14,381 nt of DNA, taken from assembly GCA_038527215.1 (NCBI GenBank), contig JBCBGC010000170.1:1-14381 (forward strand), read 5' to 3'. This document shows, piece by piece, positions 7,042-13,330 of the stretch. The notes beneath the pieces were generated by a model. That model had not been told where the DNA came from. It saw only the letters and a list, made by a program, of their open reading frames with translations, and searched no databases. Numbering within the stretch: position 1 is the stretch's first letter; each line of letters begins with the position of its first letter. This stretch comes from JAWPMV01 sp038527215. Lineage in GTDB: Bacteria > Bacteroidota > Bacteroidia > J057. The translations under genes and the position numbers were made by a program.

Positions 7042-7238
7042 TGTGGAAGCATTCCTTATGTAGTCGTTGCCAGTATTGCCGGGAAATCGGGAATAAGCGA
7101 GGCAGTACGTTTTTGATGTGCGAAAGAAGTCGCATAGGTCCTTCATTTCGTAAGTATCCGCCGCAACCCGTAGGCTCCTGTCCCGGTTTTGAACCCCGTC
7201 CGCCCAAAGCAGAACATTCTCATGAACAGTCAAGCTGA
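7041..7238 (+). CDS. Small Cys-rich protein of unknown function
   Basis: 65 residues. The ATG shares its A with the stop of the LuxE-like gene (TGATG), a classic coupled start, and the end overlaps the start of the flavin reductase gene by 17 nt. Five cysteines: CxxCxxC at C7, C10 and C13, then C27 and C47. This could be a zinc ribbon or a small metal-binding fold. The middle reads FLMCERS (24-30), and KYPPQPV (38-44) precedes a CPGF at 47-50. I recall similar short cysteine proteins in other bacteria but cannot name the family. The tail from about residue 52 is polar and likely disordered. No signal peptide or membrane segment. Close packing on both sides argues that it is real and made together with its neighbours. 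Confidence 0.75.
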   Translation: MWKHSLCSRCQYCREIGNKRGSTFLMCERSRIGPSFRKYPPQPVGSCPGFEPRPPKAEHSHEQSS

Positions 7239-7884
7239 TTCGCCTTTTACCGCCTATTTCTCCCAGGATATAAAAGCCTTAGATAAGCGCTTTCGGCGTA
7301 ATCTGGTCAATTCCTTAAGTGGGTATAAAAGTGTATGTCTGTGTGGGACTTCCGACCCTGCGGGCATTCATAACCTGGCTATTATCAGTTCTGTATTTCA
7401 CGTGGGGGCCCATCCTCCCCTCATGGGCATGCTCCTACGCCCTCCGGTGGTGCAGCGCGACACCTACGAAAACATTGCCCGGACCGGATTTTTTACCCTG
7501 AACCATCTTCATCCTGGCATCACCCACCAAGGCCACCAAACCAGTGCCCGCTATCCGGAAGAGGTTTCAGAATTTGAGGCTACTGGCCTAACCCCCTTGC
7601 TCGTGGAGGGATTCCCAGCACCTTTCGTGGCGGAGTCCCGGGTGAGAATCGGCCTGCAGGTGAAGGAGAGGCATCACTTGATTTCTAACTCTACGGTGCT
7701 GGTGATTGGAGAGGTGCTATATGTGTCCCTGCCTGAAGCAGCGGTGCAGGAGGATGGGCTGATTGATTTACAAGCTACGGAAACCGTGACGGTTTCAGGC
7801 TTAGATACGTACCATGTTGGGGAAAAACTGGTTAGGCTCAGCTACGCCAAGCCCGATGAAGACCTAAGGGAACTAAAGGACTAA
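7222..7884 (+). CDS. Flavin reductase family protein (FMN-binding split barrel)
   Basis: 220 residues from the ATG at 7222. The frame is open up to a TTG at 7189, but that start has no better ribosome site and would add 11 residues unlike the family. The fold is the FMN-binding split barrel of the flavin reductase/DIM6-NTAB group, which typically binds FMN and uses NAD(P)H. Supporting stretches are the N-terminal SLSGYKSVCLCGT, the HNLAIISSVFHVG block where FMN-phosphate contacts usually lie, RDTYENIARTGFFTLN, and the HQTSARYP segment with the conserved pattern before a loop. The gene starts inside the Cys-rich gene, so the three plus-strand genes from 6070 form one probable operon. Its stop codon TAA overlaps the stop of the convergent downstream gene. 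Whether it supplies reduced flavin or acts on another substrate is unknown. Confidence 0.85.
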   Translation: MNSQADSPFTAYFSQDIKALDKRFRRNLVNSLSGYKSVCLCGTSDPAGIHNLAIISSVFHVGAHPPLMGMLLRPPVVQRDTYENIARTGFFTLNHLHPGITHQGHQTSARYPEEVSEFEATGLTPLLVEGFPAPFVAESRVRIGLQVKERHHLISNSTVLVIGEVLYVSLPEAAVQEDGLIDLQATETVTVSGLDTYHVGEKLVRLSYAKPDEDLRELKD

Positions 7885-8741
7885 GTCCAGTCGCTCCAGA
7901 TCACATCGTCCACTTCCAATCCTGCCTGGATGAGATCCAGACTTTTTAGGGTAGTAATGGCTTTGTTGAGGGCAGAACGGGAGAGGGACCGTCGGTAAGG
8001 CCAGGTAATGGAGGTGAGCCATTCTGTTACGTCCTCCGGTTGTAGCCCGTAATAGTTAGCGATAATGGAATCTATGGAGGGATTTTGTCTCAGCTTTCGG
8101 GCCGCTTTGTAAACCTCTTTTAAGCAAAATTGTATCTCTCCGGCTTTCTCGGCCAGGGCCTTCTCTGTGGCACATACCACAAAGCAGGCATAAGGGGTAG
8201 GCCGCTCGGCGATTCTTCTGAATTCTCCGGCATCCACCAGCGGCTTCGTCGTAAATTTTTCCCAGAAAAAAATATCAGCCTCTCTCTTTTGGAAAGCCTC
8301 GCGTGCGCCTTGCAGATTTTTTACCACTACAAAATCCAGGTTCTCATAGGACCACTGTCGTTTCTGAGCGTCCACAAAAGACATCAGATGGGAACCTGAC
8401 CCATAGCGACTGATAGCGTAGCGCCGACCTTTGACATCGGCCATCTTTTGATAAGGGGAGTCGGCAGGCACATGTATCCCCCAGAGCAGGGGAGAGCTGA
8501 CGTAGAAGCTAAGAATGCGGTAAGCGCCTCCCTGGTTGATCCCATGGATCGCTCCTTCAGTCAGGAGGACGGCCATATCTACTGCACCGGAATTCAAGCC
8601 TTCTACCATGGCCCCGGTTCCCCCGTGAAAGTCGGTCCAATGGGGTTGAATACCTGCTTCCTGCAATACCTGACTTTCGAATAATCGGTGCCAGGGCATA
8701 TTGAAGTGTTCGTGAACACCACCGATGGATAGGGAGGTCAT
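7881..8741 (-). CDS. Periplasmic-binding-protein-like protein without signal peptide
   Basis: 286 residues with the type-2 periplasmic binding fold of the SsuA/ThiY/NMT1 group. The glycine-rich GGTGAMVEGLNSGAVDMA and the VKGRRYAISRYGSGSHLM region are typical ligand-contact segments, and KREADIFFWEKF matches the hinge region. It begins MTSLSIGGVHEHFN with no hydrophobic signal sequence and no lipobox, so it is probably cytosolic, and no ABC permease or ATPase gene is nearby. Family members of this kind may sense or bind an aromatic or sulfonate-type ligand, or act as an enzyme like THI5; this is inference. Start ATG at 8739-8741, with a TAGCTTTG promoter box 25 nt upstream on the minus strand. 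It is convergent with the flavin reductase gene, sharing four bases (7881-7884), and divergent from the lipoprotein gene. Confidence 0.75.
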   Translation of the reverse strand: MTSLSIGGVHEHFNMPWHRLFESQVLQEAGIQPHWTDFHGGTGAMVEGLNSGAVDMAVLLTEGAIHGINQGGAYRILSFYVSSPLLWGIHVPADSPYQKMADVKGRRYAISRYGSGSHLMSFVDAQKRQWSYENLDFVVVKNLQGAREAFQKREADIFFWEKFTTKPLVDAGEFRRIAERPTPYACFVVCATEKALAEKAGEIQFCLKEVYKAARKLRQNPSIDSIIANYYGLQPEDVTEWLTSITWPYRRSLSRSALNKAITTLKSLDLIQAGLEVDDVIWSDWT

Positions 8742-8765
8742 TTTTTCTGCTTATTATTGAGGGGC

Positions 8766-8773
8766 CAAAGCTA
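8766..8773 (-). promoter_or_regulatory. Bacteroidota-type -7 box for the binding-protein-like gene
   Basis: On the minus strand TAGCTTTG matches TAnnTTTG exactly and lies 24 nt before the ATG of the minus-strand gene. A T-rich stretch stands about 19 nt further upstream, but no clean TTTG is seen. Confidence 0.45.
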
Positions 8774-8810
8774 AAAGATTTTTTTACCGGGAAAAACCAA
8801 GAATCGTCCT

Positions 8811-9449
8811 ATGTGTAAGCTTCGCCTGCTTTCTATCCTGATCTTCTTCGGAGTCCTGGCTTGTCAGGAGGTAAAAGATATCCCATCGGGATTCGAAAGC
8901 CATTTTGGTCCTGAAGAAGATTTACCCGTACAGGGCTTTTTTCTGGATACTTCCTCTGCTGACCGGGCTCCGGGAGATAGCATTCCTGGCAAAGAGCTAT
9001 TCTCTGTATTGACTCCACTCATGCGGGAGGAAATAGAACTATACATGGATTCGCTGGGGCTATCGTGTTTCGCCGGGAAGCGGCTACACCTGGATAGTAC
9101 CCTGGAAGCCTATCAGGTTTACCTCAAGTACAACTGGTATCAGCAACAACTGTTATTGGTCAAAGATCTGCAACAAGGACAGTGGGTCGATCACCTGACT
9201 GTAGCCTTGTTTTATGGAGGAGAGGGCGGGCAGATCGCCCAGGAAAGCTGGCTATGGAAAGAGGCAGGCCAAGTGAAGCTGCTGCAATGGAACAGCAATC
9301 ATGGGTTGATTCCTGAAGGAGGGGAAATGGTGGAATACCAGGATAAGGCTTCTCGTTTTGTGTGCCTTGAAGGCCGGCAGTTTGAGACCTGCACGCAAGC
9401 AGATAGTGCCGGACTGGCAGCTCGCTTTCCTATGCAATGGAAGTGGTAG
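8811..9449 (+). CDS. Putative lipoprotein of unknown function
   Basis: 212 residues. The N-terminus (MCKLRLLSILIFFGVLAC) is a lipoprotein signal peptide: a basic start, a hydrophobic core, and a VLAC lipobox with C18 as the acylated residue. The mature protein begins with a polar, Asp/Glu-rich stretch and has three more cysteines (C86, C185, C194), the last two able to form a disulfide. No known domain is recognised. The C-terminus ends in aromatic residues (MQWKW). It would be anchored in the inner or outer membrane. The start ATG follows a short divergent intergenic region of 69 bp shared with the binding-protein-like gene. A terminator lies directly after the stop, shared tail to tail with the MORN protein gene. 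Confidence 0.7.
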   Translation: MCKLRLLSILIFFGVLACQEVKDIPSGFESHFGPEEDLPVQGFFLDTSSADRAPGDSIPGKELFSVLTPLMREEIELYMDSLGLSCFAGKRLHLDSTLEAYQVYLKYNWYQQQLLLVKDLQQGQWVDHLTVALFYGGEGGQIAQESWLWKEAGQVKLLQWNSNHGLIPEGGEMVEYQDKASRFVCLEGRQFETCTQADSAGLAARFPMQWKW

Positions 9450-9452
9450 GAC

Positions 9453-9485
9453 AAAAAAAGAGATCAGCTTCAAGGCCGATCTCTT
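9453..9485 (-). terminator. Rho-independent terminator of the MORN-protein gene
   Basis: AAGAGATC (9458-9465) and GATCTCTT (9478-9485) form an 8-bp stem around a 12-base loop. Read on the minus strand it is followed by seven T (complement of the A-run 9453-9459), the classical layout. It lies between two convergent stop codons, and the stem may also act weakly for the plus-strand lipoprotein gene. Confidence 0.8.
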
Positions 9486-9512
9486 AAAAACAACGCAAAA
9501 CTGTTTATTCGT

Positions 9513-10523
9513 TTACTTGGATTTGAACTTTCCGTATTGGAAAGTACCCTTTTGTATTTCTCCGTTGGACTTGGTGAGGATGCCCTGTCCGTGGATGCGC
9601 CCGGCATTGAACTCACCGACATAGATGTCTCCGTGGGAGTAAGCGTAGGTGCCTCTGCCATGGCGTTTGTCCATGTTCCAGTCTCCTTCATAGCGGCTTC
9701 CATCACTGTAGGTGTAAGCGCCCTGGCCGTGCTTGCGACCATTTAGCCACTGTCCATCATAGATGTCGCCGTTGCTGTGCTCCAGCGTTCCCTGACCGTT
9801 GTAGCGGCCATTTTTGAAGTCTCCGGAGTAGACTGAACCAGCCATGGTGGTCAGTTTTCCTGTTCCAGTCATGTAGCCGAAATTCCAGTCGCCTTCATAG
9901 ACCACGCCAGAGGCAAACTGCATGGTGCCATTGCCGTGCTTCTTTCCGTCCTTCCAGTTACCTGTGTAGACGTCGCCACGGTTGTTGACCATTTTTCCCT
10001 CACCATTGCGTTTGTTGTTGATGAAGGAGCCTTCGTAATAATCCCCGTTAGGGTAATAATACTTGGCTGTGCCATTCACCTTGCCATTGGTCCAGATGCC
10101 AGAAATCTCCGTTCCACTAGGATGAGTGAGGGTACCTTTGCCGTTTTGCTTGTCATCGGCCCACTCACCTTCATACCTGTTTCCATTACTAAAAATCAGG
10201 GTTCCTGTGCCTTCCATGCGACCTTTGTGAAAGTCGCCATCATACACATCCCCGTTGCTAAAGGTATACTTACCTTTACCGTGTTGCTCATCATTCTTCC
10301 ACATCCCCTCGTATTCATCTCCATTTGCTCCGCGATAGGTGCCAAACCCATTTCTTTTTGCGCTGCGCCACTCTCCTTTATAATAATCCCCGTTGGGATA
10401 AGAGTAAACGCCTTTGCCTGTATCACAGTCTCCCTTGATACACTGGGCCTGAGCAGAGGTTACAAAAAAGCCAGAAAGTAGGATGCTAAGTACTGTAATC
10501 CGATATATCCGTGTTGGAATCAT
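9513..10523 (-). CDS. Exported MORN-repeat protein (12 full repeats)
   Basis: 336 residues. The signal peptide has a hydrophobic core (about 9-22) and an AQA cleavage site before Q27. Residues 48-323 are twelve MORN repeats of exactly 23 residues with no insertion, in the pattern Y-x-G-x-W...G-x-G-x...S-N-G-D. A half repeat precedes them (29-47), and a 13-residue remainder (324-336) follows, ending KFKSK. MORN repeats form elongated beta hairpin stacks and often bind lipids, proteins or membranes; a specific role here is unknown. The protein is probably periplasmic or secreted. The start is ATG with a TAATTTTG promoter box upstream. The intact phase of all twelve repeats suggests constraint on length or recent duplication, but the repeats differ in sequence. 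Confidence 0.88.
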   Translation of the reverse strand: MIPTRIYRITVLSILLSGFFVTSAQAQCIKGDCDTGKGVYSYPNGDYYKGEWRSAKRNGFGTYRGANGDEYEGMWKNDEQHGKGKYTFSNGDVYDGDFHKGRMEGTGTLIFSNGNRYEGEWADDKQNGKGTLTHPSGTEISGIWTNGKVNGTAKYYYPNGDYYEGSFINNKRNGEGKMVNNRGDVYTGNWKDGKKHGNGTMQFASGVVYEGDWNFGYMTGTGKLTTMAGSVYSGDFKNGRYNGQGTLEHSNGDIYDGQWLNGRKHGQGAYTYSDGSRYEGDWNMDKRHGRGTYAYSHGDIYVGEFNAGRIHGQGILTKSNGEIQKGTFQYGKFKSK

Positions 10524-10546
10524 TTCAGCAAGTCGCGTTTATAATT

Positions 10547-10554
10547 CAAAATTA
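10547..10554 (-). promoter_or_regulatory. Bacteroidota-type -7 box for the MORN-protein gene
   Basis: On the minus strand TAATTTTG matches the TAnnTTTG consensus exactly and lies 23 nt before the ATG. No TTTG -33 box is seen at the usual spacing. Confidence 0.45.
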
Positions 10555-11063
10555 GCCGAAAGCGGTAAAGGTGCGTCTGCATATAAGGCTGAAAATCTTA
10601 CATGCGTGAGGATTACAAAGAGAAGTACGGTCGTTGGCTTGAGAAGCAAAGAGGTGACAATTGCAAAGATGCTGAGACAGATTCAAGAATTGGGCCAAAT
10701 TGCCTATTGGCGAAAGACAATCTAATTTTTGTCCTGCTTTTGCGCAATATGTCAAATTAATTTTTTCCGTACTTTTCATGAAGCGTATCCTTTAACAATA
10801 CCGAACTTCCGTACTAAAATTGGTTTTTTTTACCGAAAAGCCCAAAATCTTACTTATCAAATAATTCCGAAATGCCCATTACTTAGGTATTTGAACTATT
10901 GGCTATTCCAGTTTTCGAAGGATAAAAAGGCCTTTCGAGCATTTTTTACCTACTGGATAAACTCCTCTGACTTTTTTTCGTTTTGATAAATAGCACAAAA
11001 GCTCAGCTGTATCGTCTACCCTAATATGATCATGTCTTTTGCGCATCACGCTTAATTCCCACC
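10555..11063. other. AT-rich intergenic stretch between the MORN and TetR-like genes
   Basis: About 510 bases with no convincing gene; the short open frames (for example 10729-10986) lack a ribosome site and known motifs. It is more AT-rich than the neighbouring genes, with several T-runs. The heptamer CCGTACT occurs twice on the plus strand (10767-10773 and 10809-10815) and once inverted (10624-10630). A perfect 8-bp palindrome ATGATCAT (11026-11033) lies 30 nt before the TetR-like start and could be an operator. No exact TAnnTTTG box with proper spacing was found for the downstream gene. Confidence 0.5.
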
Positions 11064-11690
11064 ATGGCAAAGAAAAAAAGAGATATTCCTGCTGCATACA
11101 CCGCCTACGTTCTGGAAAAGGGACAACGTCCTCCTTCCGTAAAAGTTTTTGCGGATGAGTTGGGCCTGGAAGAGGCTGCATTCTATCGGGAATACAGTGG
11201 TTTTGAGGCCATTGAGCAAACCTTATTCCTCGGTTATTTTCAGGAAACCCTGGAAGTGCTGGAGAAAGATGAAACCTATCAGACCTATAATAGTAGAGAA
11301 AAAGTTCTGGCTTTATTCTTTACCTGGCTGGAAACCCTCAAAGGGCAAAGGAGTCTGGTGGTGTTCATGGATCGACAGAAACTTACCCCCTTTGGGGTGG
11401 GCTATGTAGCGCCTACCCAGTCTCTTTTTGTGGACACTGCCCGGCAGTTGATTACAGCGGGAATTGACCAGGGGGAAATTGCAGATCGCTGGTTTGTCCC
11501 ACGAACCTACCGAAATGCTTTGTGGTGGCAAGCCCTGATGATCCTGAACTATTGGATCAGCGATACCAGCAACAATTTTGAAAAAACGGATGCCCTGGTA
11601 GAAAAAAGCGTCAACTTCTTTTTTGATGTCATCGAACCAAATGCTCTTGATTCTGGTTTTGATTTGGTAAAGTTTTTATTCAAACGCTAG
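11064..11690 (+). CDS. TetR-like transcriptional regulator
   Basis: 208 residues. After a basic start (MAKKKR) the N-terminal region carries a helix-turn-helix of the TetR type: SVKVFADELGL as the first helix (25-35) and EEAAFYREYSGFEAIEQ (36-52) as recognition helix and following segment, with an aromatic residue where TetR proteins usually have Tyr/Phe. The rest is helical with tryptophans in the ligand-binding or dimerisation half (RNALWWQALMILNYW, 150-164). Its stop codon TAG is directly followed by the ATG of the ABC1 kinase gene, so the two are translationally coupled. The HTH is somewhat degenerate, so a non-DNA-binding partner role is possible. The ATGATCAT palindrome upstream is a candidate site for self-regulation. 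Confidence 0.75.
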   Translation: MAKKKRDIPAAYTAYVLEKGQRPPSVKVFADELGLEEAAFYREYSGFEAIEQTLFLGYFQETLEVLEKDETYQTYNSREKVLALFFTWLETLKGQRSLVVFMDRQKLTPFGVGYVAPTQSLFVDTARQLITAGIDQGEIADRWFVPRTYRNALWWQALMILNYWISDTSNNFEKTDALVEKSVNFFFDVIEPNALDSGFDLVKFLFKR

Positions 11691-13001
11691 ATGGCAGAAG
11701 AGCAACGAAAAATCCCCACCTCAAAAATTCGCAGGGCTTCCAAATTTGCCCGCACGGGCTTAAAGGTAGGGACCAACTATGTAAAGCATTATTCCCGCAA
11801 GCTGGTGCAGCCCGATCTTGACAGAGAAGTGCTGGACAGTAAAAATGCGGAGGAAATCTACCAAACCCTGAGTGAACTTAAGGGGAGTGCATTGAAGGTG
11901 GCTCAGATGTTAAGCATGGACAAGGGGGTATTGCCCAAAGCCTATTCAGAACGCTTCCTTCACGCTCAATATAATGCCCCCGCGCTTTCCGGTCCCCTGA
12001 TCGCCAAAACCTTCCGACAATATTTTGGGGCCAATCCCAAGGCCATATTTGATGAATTCTCTATGGAGGCTGCCCATGCTGCTTCCATCGGGCAGGTCCA
12101 CCGGGCTAAAAAAGAGGGGGAAGATCTGGCGGTGAAAATCCAGTACCCGGGAGTAGGCGCTAGTGTGATCTCAGATCTTAAGCTGGTGCGCCCTATCGCT
12201 CGACGGATGTTTGGATGGAAAGATAAAGACCTGGACGAGTACTTTCAGGAGGTGCAGGCGCGGCTGGTGGAGGAAACGGATTATGAGCTTGAGTTGGAAC
12301 GCTCTCAGTTTCTTTCTGAGCGCTGCGCTGAACTGGATAACCTGGTCTTTCCTACCTATTATCCCGAATACTGTGCCGAGCGGGTGATCACCATGAGTTG
12401 GTTAGAGGGGATGCACCTGGATGCTTTTTTAGCCACCAACCCGAGCCAGGCTATCCGGGATCAGGTAGGGCAGGCCTTGTGGGATTTTTACAATTTCCAG
12501 GTCCACCAGCTCAAGATGATGCATGCTGATGCCCATCCCGGCAATTTTCTTTTTCAGGAAGAAGGCAAGGTCGGGGTCTTAGATTTTGGCTGTGTGAAAG
12601 AGATTCCCGAAGCCTTCTACCAAAGCTATTTCCGCCTGCTCAATCCTGCCATTCTGGAAGATGAGGCTGCGCTATTAGAGAGTTGCTATGCAGCAGGGAT
12701 CCTTTTGCCAGATGACTCGGAGGAAGAGATTGCCTTATATATGGGGATTTTTAAAGATGCCTTACTGCTGGTGGTGCGCCCTTTTCATCAACCGCAATTT
12801 GACTTTGGAGATGATGCCTACTTTGAGGAAATCTACACCTATGGAGAAAAGATGGGACGAGACCCTGCTTTGCGGCAGTCCCGTCAGCCTCGGGGGGACA
12901 AGGATGGGCTTTACATGAACCGCGCCTACTTTGGATTATTCTCCATCCTCAACAAACTGAAAGCCCGCGTCGAAACAAGGCGGTATATGCCGACCTTCTG
13001 A
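11691..13001 (+). CDS. ABC1/UbiB/ADCK-family atypical protein kinase
   Basis: 436 residues, the usual core length. The family (UbiB, COQ8/ADCK) has an atypical kinase fold with ATPase activity and supports ubiquinone or other isoprenoid-lipid metabolism at the membrane; the true role in Bacteroidota, which use menaquinone, is unsettled. Motifs are ALKVAQMLS (67-75) in place of the KxGQ motif, with Ala at the Gly position, the Ala-rich loop AAHAASIGQVH (127-137), the ATP-binding lysine in LAVKIQYPG (146-154, K149), the glutamate in EETDYE (194-199), the catalytic loop HADAHPGNF (278-286, D280 and N285), and LDFG (297-300, D298). No transmembrane segment is seen. It starts immediately after the TetR-like stop, so the pair is co-expressed. 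The length and motif order are closer to ADCK3/COQ8 than to E. coli UbiB. All other catalytic residues are intact. Confidence 0.9.
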   Translation: MAEEQRKIPTSKIRRASKFARTGLKVGTNYVKHYSRKLVQPDLDREVLDSKNAEEIYQTLSELKGSALKVAQMLSMDKGVLPKAYSERFLHAQYNAPALSGPLIAKTFRQYFGANPKAIFDEFSMEAAHAASIGQVHRAKKEGEDLAVKIQYPGVGASVISDLKLVRPIARRMFGWKDKDLDEYFQEVQARLVEETDYELELERSQFLSERCAELDNLVFPTYYPEYCAERVITMSWLEGMHLDAFLATNPSQAIRDQVGQALWDFYNFQVHQLKMMHADAHPGNFLFQEEGKVGVLDFGCVKEIPEAFYQSYFRLLNPAILEDEAALLESCYAAGILLPDDSEEEIALYMGIFKDALLLVVRPFHQPQFDFGDDAYFEEIYTYGEKMGRDPALRQSRQPRGDKDGLYMNRAYFGLFSILNKLKARVETRRYMPTF

Positions 13002-13035
13002 TCTCCCCCGCTTACATATTTTTTCAAAAATATAG

Positions 13036-13065
13036 CAGATTTCTTATGGAATCTGATCTCCTTTT
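13036..13065 (+). terminator. Putative terminator after the ABC1 kinase gene
   Basis: CAGATTTC (13036-13043) and GGAATCTG (13048-13055) form an 8-bp stem (one G-T pair) with loop TTAT, followed by ATCTCCTTTTC. It lies 34 nt after the kinase stop. The T-rich tract is short and slightly displaced, so confidence is moderate. Confidence 0.45.
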
Positions 13066-13084
13066 CTATCTGTAGGAGGTAAGA

Positions 13085-13117
13085 ATGTCTATTCTTTGGA
13101 AGAAGAGGCATACGTAA
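13085..13117 (+). CDS. Possible 10-residue leader peptide with strong Shine-Dalgarno
   Basis: AGGAGG (13074-13079) stands 5 nt before an ATG, the best ribosome binding site in the window in a genome where most genes show a poor one. The frame encodes MSILWKKRHT and stops at TAA. It lies between a terminator-like hairpin and the promoter for the exbB-like gene and is upstream of that promoter, so it would need its own transcript or readthrough. It could be chance. Confidence 0.2.
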   Translation: MSILWKKRHT

Positions 13118-13254
13118 GATCTTTGAATATGTTGTATCCAAAAGGTTGGTAAAGGGAATTTTCGTCACCGTTTTCGGTCGTAAAAATAGCCCTAGGAGTC
13201 TTATTTTCGCGATTTTGGGAATATTATGTGCATGCAATAAAAAAGCCCAAATTC

Positions 13255-13285
13255 TTTGTGCTTTCGATTGTTATACATATTTTTG
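13255..13285 (+). promoter_or_regulatory. Bacteroidota-type sigma promoter for the exbB-like gene
   Basis: TTTG (13255-13258), a 19-base spacer and TATTTTTG (13278-13285) fit the -33/-7 consensus (TTTG, 19-21 nt, TAnnTTTG) exactly. The expected start of transcription near 13292 gives a leader of about 40 nt before the ATG at 13331, containing AAAAGG as a modest ribosome site. Confidence 0.75.
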
Positions 13286-13330
13286 GCTGACTTATTTTGA
13301 GAACGTACATCAAATAAAAGGCTACCAGAC

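Larger units (their letters stand above)
13002..13330. other. Intergenic region before the exbB-like gene
   Basis: 329 bases without a recognisable gene. It holds an AT palindrome (ATATTTTT/AAAAATAT, 13016-13033), a terminator-like hairpin (13036-13055), a ten-codon mini-ORF with a strong ribosome site (13085-13117), and the promoter of the exbB-like gene (13255-13285). Confidence 0.6.

Noticed and set aside
6070..7884. A true bioluminescence (lux) operon
   Set aside because: There is no luciferase (luxA/luxB), no luxC reductase and no luxD; only the LuxE-like and flavin reductase families resemble lux components.
9936..10481. A 181-codon plus-strand open frame opposite the MORN gene
   Set aside because: The frame is rich in Val/Ile repeats that mirror the MORN repeat composition; the minus strand has a signal peptide, regular repeats, promoter box and terminator.
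10729..10986. An 85-codon open frame in the AT-rich gap
   Set aside because: No ribosome site, Phe/Ile-rich composition typical of translated AT-rich spacer, and no motif.
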